40,042 nt of DNA from an uncultured Pelagibacteraceae bacterium (GCA_902536975.1 CACAZG010000005.1:1-40042), one strand, 5' to 3'; positions 17,641 to 25,640 are shown, counted from the first letter of the stretch. The notes: generated by a model from the letters alone, not told the origin. Translations and numbers: made by a program.

Positions 17641-18554
17641 TGAACTCTATATGCATTTTTGGAGTATTCGTAGCTGACCTATGTTTCTTTGCTGAAAAAA
17701 TTCCTGTTAAAGGAGAAACAGTTTTAGGTAAAAATCATATAATTGGGCCGGGCGGCAAAGGATCTAATCAAGCAATTGCTGCTGCAAGACTTGGTGGAAA
17801 TGTAAATTTTATTACTAAAATTGGAAATGATCAAAATGCTAAGATGGCTCTTAAGCTTTATGAAGAAGCTGGAATTAATACAAGTTCAATAATCCAAGAT
17901 CCAAATCAGTCAACTGGTGTTGCAGGTATAATGATAAATGAAAAAACAGGGGATAATGCTATCAATATTGTACCAGGAGCAGCTGGTACGATATCCAATA
18001 AAGATATTGATAACAATATTGATTTTATAAAACAATCAGAAATTTTTTTAACACAACTAGAAACACCTAATGAAGTAACTAGTTATGCACTCAATAGAGC
18101 AAAAGAGACAGGGTCTGTTACAATTTTTAATCCAGCTCCTGCATCAGATATTAAAGAAAGTGATTTTAAATGTATTGATTATTTTACTCCTAATGAAACT
18201 GAAGCAAGTTTTTATTTAGATAAAAAGGTTGAAAGTAAAATAGAAATTGAAGAAGCTGCAAAAACTTTTTTGGCAAAAGGAGTAAAAAATATTGTTATAA
18301 CATTAGGCCCAAAAGGTCTTTACTTTGCAAATTCTGAAGAAAGTTTTTTTATAGATGTTTATAGTTTAAAGGATAAAGTGATTGATACAACTGGAGCAGG
18401 TGATGCTTTTAATGGGGCATTCGCTTATGCTTTATCCAATAAATTTAAAATTAAAGATGCTCTTGAATTTTCAAACAAAGTAGCTGCAATTTCCACAACA
18501 AAAGCAGGTGCAGCAAATTCAATGCCCAGTATTAATGAAGTAGAAACTTATTAG
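17640..18554 (+). CDS. rbsK: Ribokinase-family (PfkB) sugar kinase
   Basis: 304-residue PfkB-family kinase, most like ribokinase, which phosphorylates an aldose or ketose at a terminal hydroxyl. N-terminal signature IGPGGKGSNQAIAAARLGG (about 36-54) and C-terminal signature DTTGAGDAFNGAFAYAL with the catalytic Asp of GAGD. TPNETEA is the conserved switch before the nucleotide site. It follows the mutarotase with a TAATG overlap. The gene stop abuts the next, convergent gene with no spacer. Ribose is the default guess; other deoxy- or ketose sugars fit too. Confidence 0.87.
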   Translation: MNSICIFGVFVADLCFFAEKIPVKGETVLGKNHIIGPGGKGSNQAIAAARLGGNVNFITKIGNDQNAKMALKLYEEAGINTSSIIQDPNQSTGVAGIMINEKTGDNAINIVPGAAGTISNKDIDNNIDFIKQSEIFLTQLETPNEVTSYALNRAKETGSVTIFNPAPASDIKESDFKCIDYFTPNETEASFYLDKKVESKIEIEEAAKTFLAKGVKNIVITLGPKGLYFANSEESFFIDVYSLKDKVIDTTGAGDAFNGAFAYALSNKFKIKDALEFSNKVAAISTTKAGAANSMPSINEVETY

Positions 18555-19730
18555 TTATTCGATTATTTTGAAATCTGATTTGAATTTATCAGTTATAGTT
18601 AAACCTAGACCAGGTTTATTGTCATCCAAGTTAATATATCCATAATCAGGAACTGGGTCACCTTCAAAAATATAGTAAAATAGCTCATTACCAATTTCTA
18701 CATCGTGCACAGGAAAAAATTCGGATATAGGACAATTAAAGTTAGACATTGTTAAATGATAATTATGCATTTGCCCAGCATGTGGAATAACTGGTACTTG
18801 ATAAGCTTCCGCTAACGCATTTATTTTACTCGCAATAGTAAAACCACCAACTCTATTATTATCATATTGAATATAACTAACTGCTTTTAAATCTAACAAT
18901 TGTTTAAATCCAAATAAGTTGAATTCATGTTCTCCGCCAGATATTGGAATAGCATTCATATTATTTAGTTCAGCATAACCATGAATATCGTCTGCTATAA
19001 CAGGTTCCTCTAGCCATCTGGGATTAAACTTTACTAATTTAGGAATCATTCTTTTAGAGTAGTCTAAATTCCATCCCATATAACATTCCATCATAAGGTC
19101 TGTGTCATAGCCAATCACTTCTCTAACAGCCTCTGCTAGTTCCAAATTTTTCTTCATTCCATCAGGTCCGTCTTTTGGTCCCCATCCAAATCTCATTTTA
19201 AACATTTTAAAACCTTGATTAACGTAAATTTCAGCTTCTTTTTGTAGTTCTTTTATTGGTTGGCTATAAAGTTTTGACGCATAGACTGGAATTTTCTCTT
19301 TAGTTCTTCCACCTAATAATTTGAAAACTGGTTTATTTGTAATTTTTCCCATTATGTCCCACAAAGCAATATCAATTGCTGAAATAGCGACCATTCCTAA
19401 TCCTCTTCTACCCCATGCATGAGTTCTTCTGTACATTTTTTCCCAAATATAAGCATAATCAAAAGGGTCCTTACCAATAACTAAAGGAGTTAAATAAGTA
19501 TCAATGGTTTTTTTTACTAATTGTGGTGCAAGTGCTGCATTTCCAATTCCAATAATTCCATCGTCTGTTTCAACTTCACATATTAACCATTCATGAAATC
19601 TAAAAGATCCCATTGCATCTGATTTTTCAAATAAAAGGTCAGAAGCATTTGTACAAAAATTATTTTGCGGTGGAACAGTTTTGCCATTCCATTGGTAAAC
19701 TTTTGTTCTTATGTTTTTAATCTTTGTCAT
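18555..19730 (-). CDS. Enolase-superfamily sugar-acid dehydratase (RhmD-like)
   Basis: 391 residues with a mandelate racemase/muconate lactonizing N-domain (1-130) and TIM-barrel C-domain. The magnesium ligands are E in [10 protein letters not shown] in WLEEPV and E in SGGEHEF; a candidate catalytic His is in [12 protein letters not shown]. The layout [11 protein letters not shown]...CPISEF and the ending [11 protein letters not shown] resemble L-rhamnonate dehydratase, as does [18 protein letters not shown]. Family members dehydrate an acid sugar to its 2-keto-3-deoxy form. It is likely co-transcribed with the PdxA-like gene 21 bp upstream and is divergent from a tripartite tricarboxylate-type transporter, which implies an imported carboxylate. 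Exact substrate (rhamnonate, fuconate, other aldonates) is unknown. Confidence 0.82.
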   Translation of the reverse strand: MTKIKNIRTKVYQWNGKTVPPQNNFCTNASDLLFEKSDAMGSFRFHEWLICEVETDDGIIGIGNAALAPQLVKKTIDTYLTPLVIGKDPFDYAYIWEKMYRRTHAWGRRGLGMVAISAIDIALWDIMGKITNKPVFKLLGGRTKEKIPVYASKLYSQPIKELQKEAEIYVNQGFKMFKMRFGWGPKDGPDGMKKNLELAEAVREVIGYDTDLMMECYMGWNLDYSKRMIPKLVKFNPRWLEEPVIADDIHGYAELNNMNAIPISGGEHEFNLFGFKQLLDLKAVSYIQYDNNRVGGFTIASKINALAEAYQVPVIPHAGQMHNYHLTMSNFNCPISEFFPVHDVEIGNELFYYIFEGDPVPDYGYINLDDNKPGLGLTITDKFKSDFKIIE

Positions 19731-19751
19731 TTTTTTTTATATTTTACAATT

Positions 19752-20750
19752 TCATAATCTATTTTTATTTTCAGCCATTGTAAGTGCAATTTTAAACGAA
19801 TTCAAAGTTGGTTCTAAATTTGCTATATTTTTACCGGCAATATCAAAAGCTGTACCATGGGCAGGAGTTGTAATGGGCACAGGAAGACCTCCTTGGACGG
19901 TTACACCTCGGTCAAATCCAAACGCTTTTAACCCAGATTGAAGTGCATCATGATACATTCCAACAATACAATCGTGATTTCCGTTTTTATATGCTGTTAT
20001 AAATGAAGTATCACAAGGTAGAGGGCCATCAGCATTTATTCCTAATTTTTTTACCTCTTCTATTGCTGGTATAATTTCATCTTTTTCCTCTGTACCAAAT
20101 TCAGCGTGAGGATTAAGTGCCTGAACAGCTACTCTTGGCTTTTTTATACCATTTAGTTTCATTGCTTCATTAATCAGTTTAATTGGTTCGATTATTTTTT
20201 CTTTTTTTATATTATTTGGGACTTCTCTAATTGGAATATGTGATGTTACACGTGCAGTCCAAAAATTATCAATTACATTAAATTCACAAAAAAAATTTTT
20301 AACATTAAGCTTTTCAGCCATTAAATGTAATTCATCAGAATATCTATTACCACCAAGTTTAAGACTTGTTTTATTAAATGGACCAAAATTTATTGCATGA
20401 ATTTTTTTTTCTTTAGCTAATTCTAAAGCAATATTTAAAGCCGACAGAACACTTTCACCTGATTCTTTTGAACATTCTGACAGCTTATAATCATGATTTT
20501 TGCCTCGTGTAATGTCTAGAAAAAATTTATTACTTTTTTCAAAATCTATTTTGTCAAATTCATCTACATAATTAATATTATGTTTATTGCCTGAAATTTC
20601 ATTTCCATTTTCTAAAATTTTTCTCTCTCCAATTATAACTATATTAGCTTTATTTGTAATATCCTCGCTCAATAGTTTTGAGACCAATTCGGGTCCTATG
20701 CCCGAAGGGTCACCAAGCAATAAAGCAATATTAATTTTATTAAGAGACAT
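19752..20750 (-). CDS. PdxA-family dehydrogenase with altered substrate site
   Basis: 332 residues of the 4-hydroxythreonine-4-phosphate dehydrogenase (PdxA) fold. The GDPSGIGPEL opening and the three metal-ligand His are intact (TSHIPIREV, LNPHAEFGT, GMYHDA). Positions that bind the phosphorylated substrate in E. coli PdxA differ: the GHTE segment is YSDELH here, Asn of GVNITLG is Thr (GVTVQGG), and Arg of FIRTS is Thr (PITTP). The lysine of LKxxGF is kept. This favours a catabolic relative (PdxA2 or TphB-like) acting on a different hydroxy-acid rather than vitamin B6 synthesis. No other pdx gene is near. It precedes the RhmD-like dehydratase and is divergent from the transporter genes. Confidence 0.83.
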   Translation of the reverse strand: MSLNKINIALLLGDPSGIGPELVSKLLSEDITNKANIVIIGERKILENGNEISGNKHNINYVDEFDKIDFEKSNKFFLDITRGKNHDYKLSECSKESGESVLSALNIALELAKEKKIHAINFGPFNKTSLKLGGNRYSDELHLMAEKLNVKNFFCEFNVIDNFWTARVTSHIPIREVPNNIKKEKIIEPIKLINEAMKLNGIKKPRVAVQALNPHAEFGTEEKDEIIPAIEEVKKLGINADGPLPCDTSFITAYKNGNHDCIVGMYHDALQSGLKAFGFDRGVTVQGGLPVPITTPAHGTAFDIAGKNIANLEPTLNSFKIALTMAENKNRL

Positions 20751-20820
20751 TTTTTTCTTTACGGTTTGTATCAGATTATGTTTATATTATTAATTATAAA
20801 TTAACAATTAGAGGGAAATA
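20751..20820. promoter_or_regulatory. Divergent promoter region, PdxA-like / TctC
   Basis: 70 bp that must hold both promoters, so one regulator could control the enzyme and transporter arms together. It carries the strong ribosome-binding site GAGGGAAATA just before the TctC start, while the PdxA-like side has only an A-rich leader. A run of TTAATTATAAATTAA-like sequence (near 20789-20804) is the probable promoter core. Confidence 0.4.
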
Positions 20821-21795
20821 ATGAAAAAAAGTTTTAAATTATTTTTAGCTGCCGCATTTTTGGTAACTGAATTTTTCGTTGTTGCACTTCCACTTATGAT
20901 TACCTCTGCAAAAGCAGATGGACACCCAATCCAAGCAATTACTCATGCTGGTTTTGGTGGTGGAACAGACGTAACAACTAGAATGATGTTACTAAGAACT
21001 AGAAGGTATCTAAAACAAGATATGCAATTAGTTAACAAAAAAGGTGGTGGTGGAGCAGCATCAATGGATTATATGATGACTTTACCTGCAGATGGTCAAC
21101 ACACTTTAACTTGGACAACAGGTCATGCTGTTTCAATGGCATTGGGTAAAACTAAAGTTAAATTAAGTGACATGCAACCATTAGCAAGAGGAACAGATGA
21201 TCCTCAGTTATTTGTTGTAAATTGTAAAAATGAAATCAAAGACGCTAAGAAATTTATTAGTGCACAAAAATCAAAATCATTAAAATATGGCACAACTCAT
21301 GTTGGTGGTATTGATGATGTAAGTGCAATTGCATTTACAAAAAAAGGAAAATTAACTGACCCAACAATTGTTCCATACAAAGGAGTTGGTCCTATTAAAA
21401 CTAACCTAATCAAAGGAGATATTGATGTAGGTGTTTTAAACTTAGGTGAAGCAGTTACAGAAATTGAAGATGGAACATTATGTGTTTCAGTTGTTCTTGC
21501 AAGTAACAGAATGGAAAAATTAAGTAATGTTCCTACTGCTACAGAGCTTGGAATACCAGTTGTGTTATCTACTGTTAGAGGATTTGTAACAAGAAAAGGG
21601 GTTCCAGCCGACAGAAAGAAACAATTGGAAGATGCTATGATAAAAGCTATGGAGCATAAATATTTCCAGAGCTTTTTAACTGACATCGGACTTGATTCAA
21701 CTAGTGTTGTTGGAGCTGATGAGTGGGGTAAGCAAATGGAAGTGATGCTTGCAGAAATGACTGCTCAACTTAAAGCTTTGGGTTACATTAATTAG
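20821..21795 (+). CDS. tctC: Tripartite tricarboxylate transporter binding protein (TctC/Bug family)
   Basis: Periplasmic solute-binding subunit of a TTT-family secondary carboxylate importer. 324 residues with a signal peptide (cleavage near residue 32, after AKA). Bug-fold landmarks: THAGFGGGTDVTTRMMLL in place of the usual PxxPGGxxD opening, NKKGGGGAASMDYMM, and VPTATELGIPVV near the C-terminus. Ligands in this family are carboxylates such as citrate, aromatic acids or sugar acids. Strong GAGGGAAATA ribosome-binding site. It is followed by two hairpins, one a textbook terminator, before tctA. Neighbouring dehydratase and PdxA-like genes point to a hydroxy- or sugar-acid ligand. Confidence 0.88.
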   Translation: MKKSFKLFLAAAFLVTEFFVVALPLMITSAKADGHPIQAITHAGFGGGTDVTTRMMLLRTRRYLKQDMQLVNKKGGGGAASMDYMMTLPADGQHTLTWTTGHAVSMALGKTKVKLSDMQPLARGTDDPQLFVVNCKNEIKDAKKFISAQKSKSLKYGTTHVGGIDDVSAIAFTKKGKLTDPTIVPYKGVGPIKTNLIKGDIDVGVLNLGEAVTEIEDGTLCVSVVLASNRMEKLSNVPTATELGIPVVLSTVRGFVTRKGVPADRKKQLEDAMIKAMEHKYFQSFLTDIGLDSTSVVGADEWGKQMEVMLAEMTAQLKALGYIN

Positions 21796-21805
21796 TCATA
21801 AGAAA

Positions 21806-21831
21806 GTACATTTTTTTTATGAATAATGTAC
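21806..21831 (+). other. Hairpin with the TctB start codon in its loop
   Basis: GTACATT (21806-21812) pairs with AATGTAC (21825-21831) over a 12-nt loop that contains the ATG at 21819. It lies immediately before the intrinsic terminator stem. It could mask or present the start codon; the 7-bp stem is modest. Confidence 0.45.
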
Positions 21832-22325
21832 AAAATAAAAAAAGGGCAAACAAAAGTTTGCCCTTTTTTTTTAAAGATGAATTTAAAGTATTTTTTGTAA
21901 TAATTTTTTTTTCTACAATATTATTAATTTCCACATTTACTTTTGATAAGGTTCCACCAATTTTAAACAGAGGTATTCAGCCTGCAACTTTCCCAAAAGG
22001 ATTGTTAGTATTGATAATGTTTTTAACAACAATTATTTATTATCTATCATTCAAAAATCCCTGGAAAAAAGAAAAAAAACTTCCAAAACCATTTTTTTTA
22101 ACAATCTTAAGTTTTATTTTATTTGTAGTAATTTCTAAAACATTAGATTTTTTTTTAGCTATTTCAGTACTTTCTATATTTGTTTCTTATAATTGGGGTG
22201 AAAGGAGAGTTTTTTATTTACTACTGGTTGGAATTATATTTCCACTAGTAGTTTTTATATTTTTCGAAATGATACTGGGTCTTAGATTTCCTCCAGGAAT
22301 AATTACAAACCTTTATTACTACTAG
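21819..22325 (+). CDS. tctB: Tripartite tricarboxylate transporter small subunit (TctB)
   Basis: 168 residues with about four hydrophobic helices (for example VFFVIIFFSTILLISTF, LLVLIMFLTTIIYYLSF, FFLTILSFILFVVI and VFYLLLVGIIFPLVVFIFF), the TctB topology. The short helix-loop GIQPATFPKGLL matches the conserved FPxxL segment of the family. The only in-frame ATG is at 21819, so the first 20 codons overlap a complete rho-independent terminator (21837-21872), and translation would have to traverse that hairpin. The next in-frame alternative start would be the TTG codon at 21858, also inside the hairpin. The gene ends 1 bp before tctA. Confidence 0.85.
   Translation: MNNVQNKKRANKSLPFFFKDEFKVFFVIIFFSTILLISTFTFDKVPPILNRGIQPATFPKGLLVLIMFLTTIIYYLSFKNPWKKEKKLPKPFFLTILSFILFVVISKTLDFFLAISVLSIFVSYNWGERRVFYLLLVGIIFPLVVFIFFEMILGLRFPPGIITNLYYY
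21837..21872 (+). terminator. Intrinsic terminator inside the 5' end of tctB
   Basis: GGGCAAAC (21844-21851) and GTTTGCCC (21856-21863) form a perfect 8-bp stem with an AAAA loop, extended by seven A before and nine T after. This is a strong, potentially bidirectional rho-independent terminator. It falls after the first six codons of tctB, so most transcripts of the binding protein would end here and only read-through would supply the membrane subunits. Confidence 0.9.
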
Positions 22326-22326
22326 T

Positions 22327-23799
22327 ATGGATAATCTTTTATTAATGATGGCGCCTTTGTTTAGTTCCAAGTTGTTAATCGTTTTACTTTTTGGAACTTT
22401 ATTTGGACTAATTTTAGGTGTTCTGCCAGGATTAGGTCCTACAACAGGTGGAGCATTAATTTTACCATTTACTATGACTTTAGACCCTCTTTCAGCAATA
22501 GTATTATTAACATCAATTTATTGTGCCGGAACATACGGTGGTGCAATCACTGCAGTTTTAATTAATACACCTGGAACTCCAGCAGCAGCAGCCACTTGTC
22601 TAGATGGTTATCCTTTAGCTCAAAAGGGAGAAGCAGGAAGAGCTTTAGGTATGGCAACAGTTTCAAGTACTGTGGGTGGAATTTTTAGTGTAATAGTTTT
22701 GGTATTTTTTGCACCTGTATTAGCTAAACTTGCCTATGAATTTGGCCAACCTGAATATTTTGCATTAGCTATTTTTGGTTTAACAATGCTTGCATCAATT
22801 GGCGAGGGAAGTCCAATTAAAAATTTAATCGCTGGCGCATTTGGAATTTTAATTTCAACTATTGGAAAAGATTTTATGACTTCAATTGATAGATTTACTT
22901 ATGGAATTAATGAACTATCGGTTGGGATTGGGTTTATACCTGTAGTAGTAGGTTTATTTGCTATAAGCGAAATGTTAACCCAGTCTACACTTCTTGATCA
23001 AGTTTTTAAAAGAGTTGCACTAAAAGCTGTAAAACTTCCATCTCTAGATGATTATAAACAAACATGGAAAACAATTCTAAGATCAAGCGGTATAGGATCT
23101 TTTATTGGTGTTTTACCGGCCGAGGGAGGAACAGTTGCATCTTTAATTGGTTATTCAGAAGCAAAAAGATTTTCTAAAGAACCAGAGGAATTTGGCAAAG
23201 GATCAATAGAGGGAATTGCTGGAGCAGAGGCTGCTAACAATGCTGCTACTGGAGGTGCAATGGTTCCAACTTTAGCCCTTGGAATTCCTGGAAGTGCTAC
23301 AACAGCAGTAATATTAACTGGTTTAATTATTCATGGTGTTAGGCCTGGTCCAGATTTATTTAGAGAACAGCCAGACTTTTTATATGGAATTTTTGGGGCC
23401 ATGTTAATAGCAAATGTTTTATTTTTTATATTTGGATTTTTTGGTGCAAAATTATTTGCTAGGATAACTCTTGTTCCTAACAAAATTTTATGGCCTATGA
23501 TATTTGCTGTATCTGTTTGTGGAACTTATTCTTTAAGTCAATCAATAATTGATGTTTGGATTATGTTATTTTTTGGTGTGCTTGGATTTTTTATGAGAAG
23601 ATTTGGTTTTTCGGTTGTACCTGTAATTATAGGATTAATTTTAGGAGAATTAGTAGAGGGAACTTTAAGACAATCTTTAGTTATATTTGATGGAAATTGG
23701 CTAATGTTCTTAACAAGACCAATTGCTTTAACATTTTTTATTTTATCTTTAATTGCATTAGCTTTTCCTTTATTAAGATCAAAAAAACAAAAAGAATAA
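22327..23799 (+). CDS. tctA: Tripartite tricarboxylate transporter large subunit (TctA)
   Basis: 490-residue integral membrane protein with about 11-12 helices, the translocation subunit of the TTT importer. The signature GVLPGLGPTTGGALILPFT (about residues 29-47) and AVLINTPGTPAAAAT lie in the first repeat; LPAEGGTVASLIGY and ALGIPGSATTAVIL represent the second, as expected for the duplicated domain. It starts 1 bp after tctB and is followed immediately by the SDR gene, so transporter and enzymes form one operon. Substrate is inferred to be the same carboxylate as for TctC. Confidence 0.94.
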   Translation: MDNLLLMMAPLFSSKLLIVLLFGTLFGLILGVLPGLGPTTGGALILPFTMTLDPLSAIVLLTSIYCAGTYGGAITAVLINTPGTPAAAATCLDGYPLAQKGEAGRALGMATVSSTVGGIFSVIVLVFFAPVLAKLAYEFGQPEYFALAIFGLTMLASIGEGSPIKNLIAGAFGILISTIGKDFMTSIDRFTYGINELSVGIGFIPVVVGLFAISEMLTQSTLLDQVFKRVALKAVKLPSLDDYKQTWKTILRSSGIGSFIGVLPAEGGTVASLIGYSEAKRFSKEPEEFGKGSIEGIAGAEAANNAATGGAMVPTLALGIPGSATTAVILTGLIIHGVRPGPDLFREQPDFLYGIFGAMLIANVLFFIFGFFGAKLFARITLVPNKILWPMIFAVSVCGTYSLSQSIIDVWIMLFFGVLGFFMRRFGFSVVPVIIGLILGELVEGTLRQSLVIFDGNWLMFLTRPIALTFFILSLIALAFPLLRSKKQKE

Positions 23800-23800
23800 T

Positions 23801-24550
23801 ATGATTAATTTCGACTTAAAAAATAGAGTTGCAATAGTAACTGGAGGAGCCCAAGGTTTTGGATTGGCTATAACTGAAAGGTTTATAGAATCTGGAGCGA
23901 GTGTAGTAATTTGGGATATAGATGAAGAAGCGATTAAAACGGCAATTAGCAAAATTAATTCTGATAAAGTCTCATATCAGATTGTTGATGTTGGAAATTA
24001 TGAAAGTATCGAAAAAAATTTAATTGAAATTGAAAAAACACACAAAAAAATCGATATTTTTATTAACAATGCAGGAGTTGCAGGAAAAAATACTACAGTA
24101 GTTGATTACCCACTTGAAGAATGGAAAAAGGTAATAGATTTAAATTTAAATGCAGTGTTTTATTGCTGTAAAGCGGTAACCCCATACATGATAAAGAATA
24201 ATTATGGAAGAATTGTAAATATTGCCTCAATTGCTGGAAAAGAAGGCAATCCTAATGCGAGCGCTTACAGTACATCAAAAGCAGGAGTAATTGGATTAAC
24301 TAAATCATTAGGAAAAGAATTAGCGCTAAAAAATATTGCAGTAAATTGCGTTACGCCAGCAGCTGCAAAAACGCGAATTTTTGATCAAATGACTGAAGAG
24401 CATATCAATTACATGTTATCCAAAATTCCTAGAAATAAATTTGCAAAAGTAGATGAATTGGCATCTTTAGTTACTTGGTTATCAAGTGAGGAAAACTCTT
24501 TTTCAACAGCTGCAGTATTTGATTTAAGTGGTGGCAGAGCAACTTATTAA
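23801..24550 (+). CDS. Short-chain dehydrogenase/reductase, sugar-acid pathway
   Basis: 249-residue classical SDR. The cofactor motif is TGGAQGFG (14-21) with D39 at the end of the second strand, indicating NAD rather than NADP. NNAG is at 89-92 and the catalytic residues are S143, Y156 and K160. It ends in FDLSGGRATY; I associate that tail with SDRs near rhamnonate-type dehydratases, but this is from memory and untested. In the diketo-hydrolase route such an SDR oxidises 2-keto-3-deoxy-rhamnonate. The gene lies 1 bp after tctA and 3 bp before the ROK gene. Generic FabG-like activity is the alternative, but the operon makes catabolism more likely. Confidence 0.85.
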   Translation: MINFDLKNRVAIVTGGAQGFGLAITERFIESGASVVIWDIDEEAIKTAISKINSDKVSYQIVDVGNYESIEKNLIEIEKTHKKIDIFINNAGVAGKNTTVVDYPLEEWKKVIDLNLNAVFYCCKAVTPYMIKNNYGRIVNIASIAGKEGNPNASAYSTSKAGVIGLTKSLGKELALKNIAVNCVTPAAAKTRIFDQMTEEHINYMLSKIPRNKFAKVDELASLVTWLSSEENSFSTAAVFDLSGGRATY

Positions 24551-24553
24551 TTT

Positions 24554-25456
24554 ATGCAGATAGGTATAGACGTTGGAGCAACAAAAATTGAGAGTGTGGT
24601 TCTTGATGAAAATGGTAACGAAAGTAATCGTGAAAGAACTGATTGTCCCAAAGATTACACAAAGATAATTAAGACAATAAAAGAGATAAGTGATAAATTA
24701 GAAAAAGAGTTAAAAAGAGAATTACCTATAGGTGTTTGTCATCCTGGAATTCATTCTCCTCAAACAGGATTAGTTAAAAATGCACCAAATTGTCTCTGGT
24801 TAGAAAAAAAACCATTTCAAAAAGATCTAAGAAAAATACTAGGTAAGGAAGTATTTTGTGAAAATGATGCAAACTCCTTTGCTTTATCAGAAGCTATTGA
24901 TGGATCTGGAAAACATTATAAAATAGTATATGGCATTATACTTGGTTCTGGTGCTGGCGGTGGTTTAGTAATTGATAAAAAAATTGTAACCGGCCCAAAT
25001 GGTGTAGCAGGAGAGTGGGGTCACAATCAAATTACTCATTTAATAGCAAAAAAAGAAAATATTCAATCTACTAACTTAAGAGAAGGAGAAATTGAGAGTT
25101 TTATTTCAGGCTTAAGTTTAGCTAAAAAATTTAATAAGCAATATAAAAAAAATTTAAAAACTAATGAGATCTTTGAGCTATATAGAAAACATGATTTAGA
25201 TGCAGAAAATTTAATAGATAATTTTAAAGTAAATTTAGCAATGTCTCTAGCAAATATAATTAATATTCTTGATCCAGATTGTTTTGTTTTTGGTGGAGGC
25301 GTATCAAACGAAATTGATTTTTTAAGTGAAATTGAAACTATTGTAAGAAAATTTGTAACTGGAAGAGAATATGAAGGTGTGTTTCTTAAACCAAAATATG
25401 GAGATGCTAGTGGCGTAAGAGGTGCGGCAAGGTTGGGAAGGAAATCTATTTATTAA
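24554..25456 (+). CDS. ROK-family protein lacking the Cys zinc motif
   Basis: 300-residue sugar kinase-like protein of the ROK family. The nucleotide-binding IGIDVGATKIESV opens it, the catalytic Asp is in CENDANSFALSEA, and GIILGSGAGGGLVIDKKI and FVFGGGVSNEI are the other conserved blocks. ROK kinases carry GHxPL...CxCGxxGCxE; here GHNQITH is followed by NLREGEIESFISG, with no cysteine at the zinc positions, although the Glu and FISG context are retained. It may be a zinc-independent kinase for a sugar or keto-deoxy acid. No DNA-binding helix-turn-helix is present, so it is not a ROK repressor. Last gene of the TTT operon. Confidence 0.85.
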   Translation: MQIGIDVGATKIESVVLDENGNESNRERTDCPKDYTKIIKTIKEISDKLEKELKRELPIGVCHPGIHSPQTGLVKNAPNCLWLEKKPFQKDLRKILGKEVFCENDANSFALSEAIDGSGKHYKIVYGIILGSGAGGGLVIDKKIVTGPNGVAGEWGHNQITHLIAKKENIQSTNLREGEIESFISGLSLAKKFNKQYKKNLKTNEIFELYRKHDLDAENLIDNFKVNLAMSLANIINILDPDCFVFGGGVSNEIDFLSEIETIVRKFVTGREYEGVFLKPKYGDASGVRGAARLGRKSIY

Positions 25457-25532
25457 ATACAATTTAAAATTTAAAAAAAACTTACAATAAAATTCCTTTA
25501 AATATCAGTGCTTATAAATTTTATTAAATTTT

Positions 25533-25548
25533 CTAGAATCAATTCTAG
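25533..25548. promoter_or_regulatory. Candidate operator upstream of the sugar ABC operon
   Basis: CTAGAAT-CA-ATTCTAG, perfect 7-bp arms around a 2-bp centre, 93 bp upstream of the binding-protein start. Size and symmetry fit a dimeric repressor site, but no regulator gene is nearby. Confidence 0.4.
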
Positions 25549-25603
25549 GTTGTATTTTTTTTTTATTGTAGACTAACCCCAAAACAATCTATACTTGATT
25601 TTT

Positions 25604-25617
25604 TTAAGTTAACTTAA
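25604..25617. promoter_or_regulatory. 14-bp palindrome upstream of the sugar-binding protein
   Basis: TTAAGTTAACTTAA is a perfect palindrome ending 23 bp before the ATG at 25641, just upstream of the ribosome-binding site. It may be a promoter-proximal operator. The rest of 25457-25640 (184 bp) is AT-rich and contains no recognised gene. Confidence 0.35.
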
Positions 25618-25640
25618 TTTAACAAATAAGAGGGAAATAT

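Noticed and set aside
21297-21686. Minus-strand frame of 129 codons opposite TctC
   Set aside because: No recognisable motif; TctC in the opposite strand has full family features.
23801-24550. Reading the first SDR as FabG of fatty-acid synthesis
   Set aside because: It sits 1 bp after tctA and beside sugar-acid genes, and no fatty-acid genes are near; D39 also points to NAD rather than NADP.
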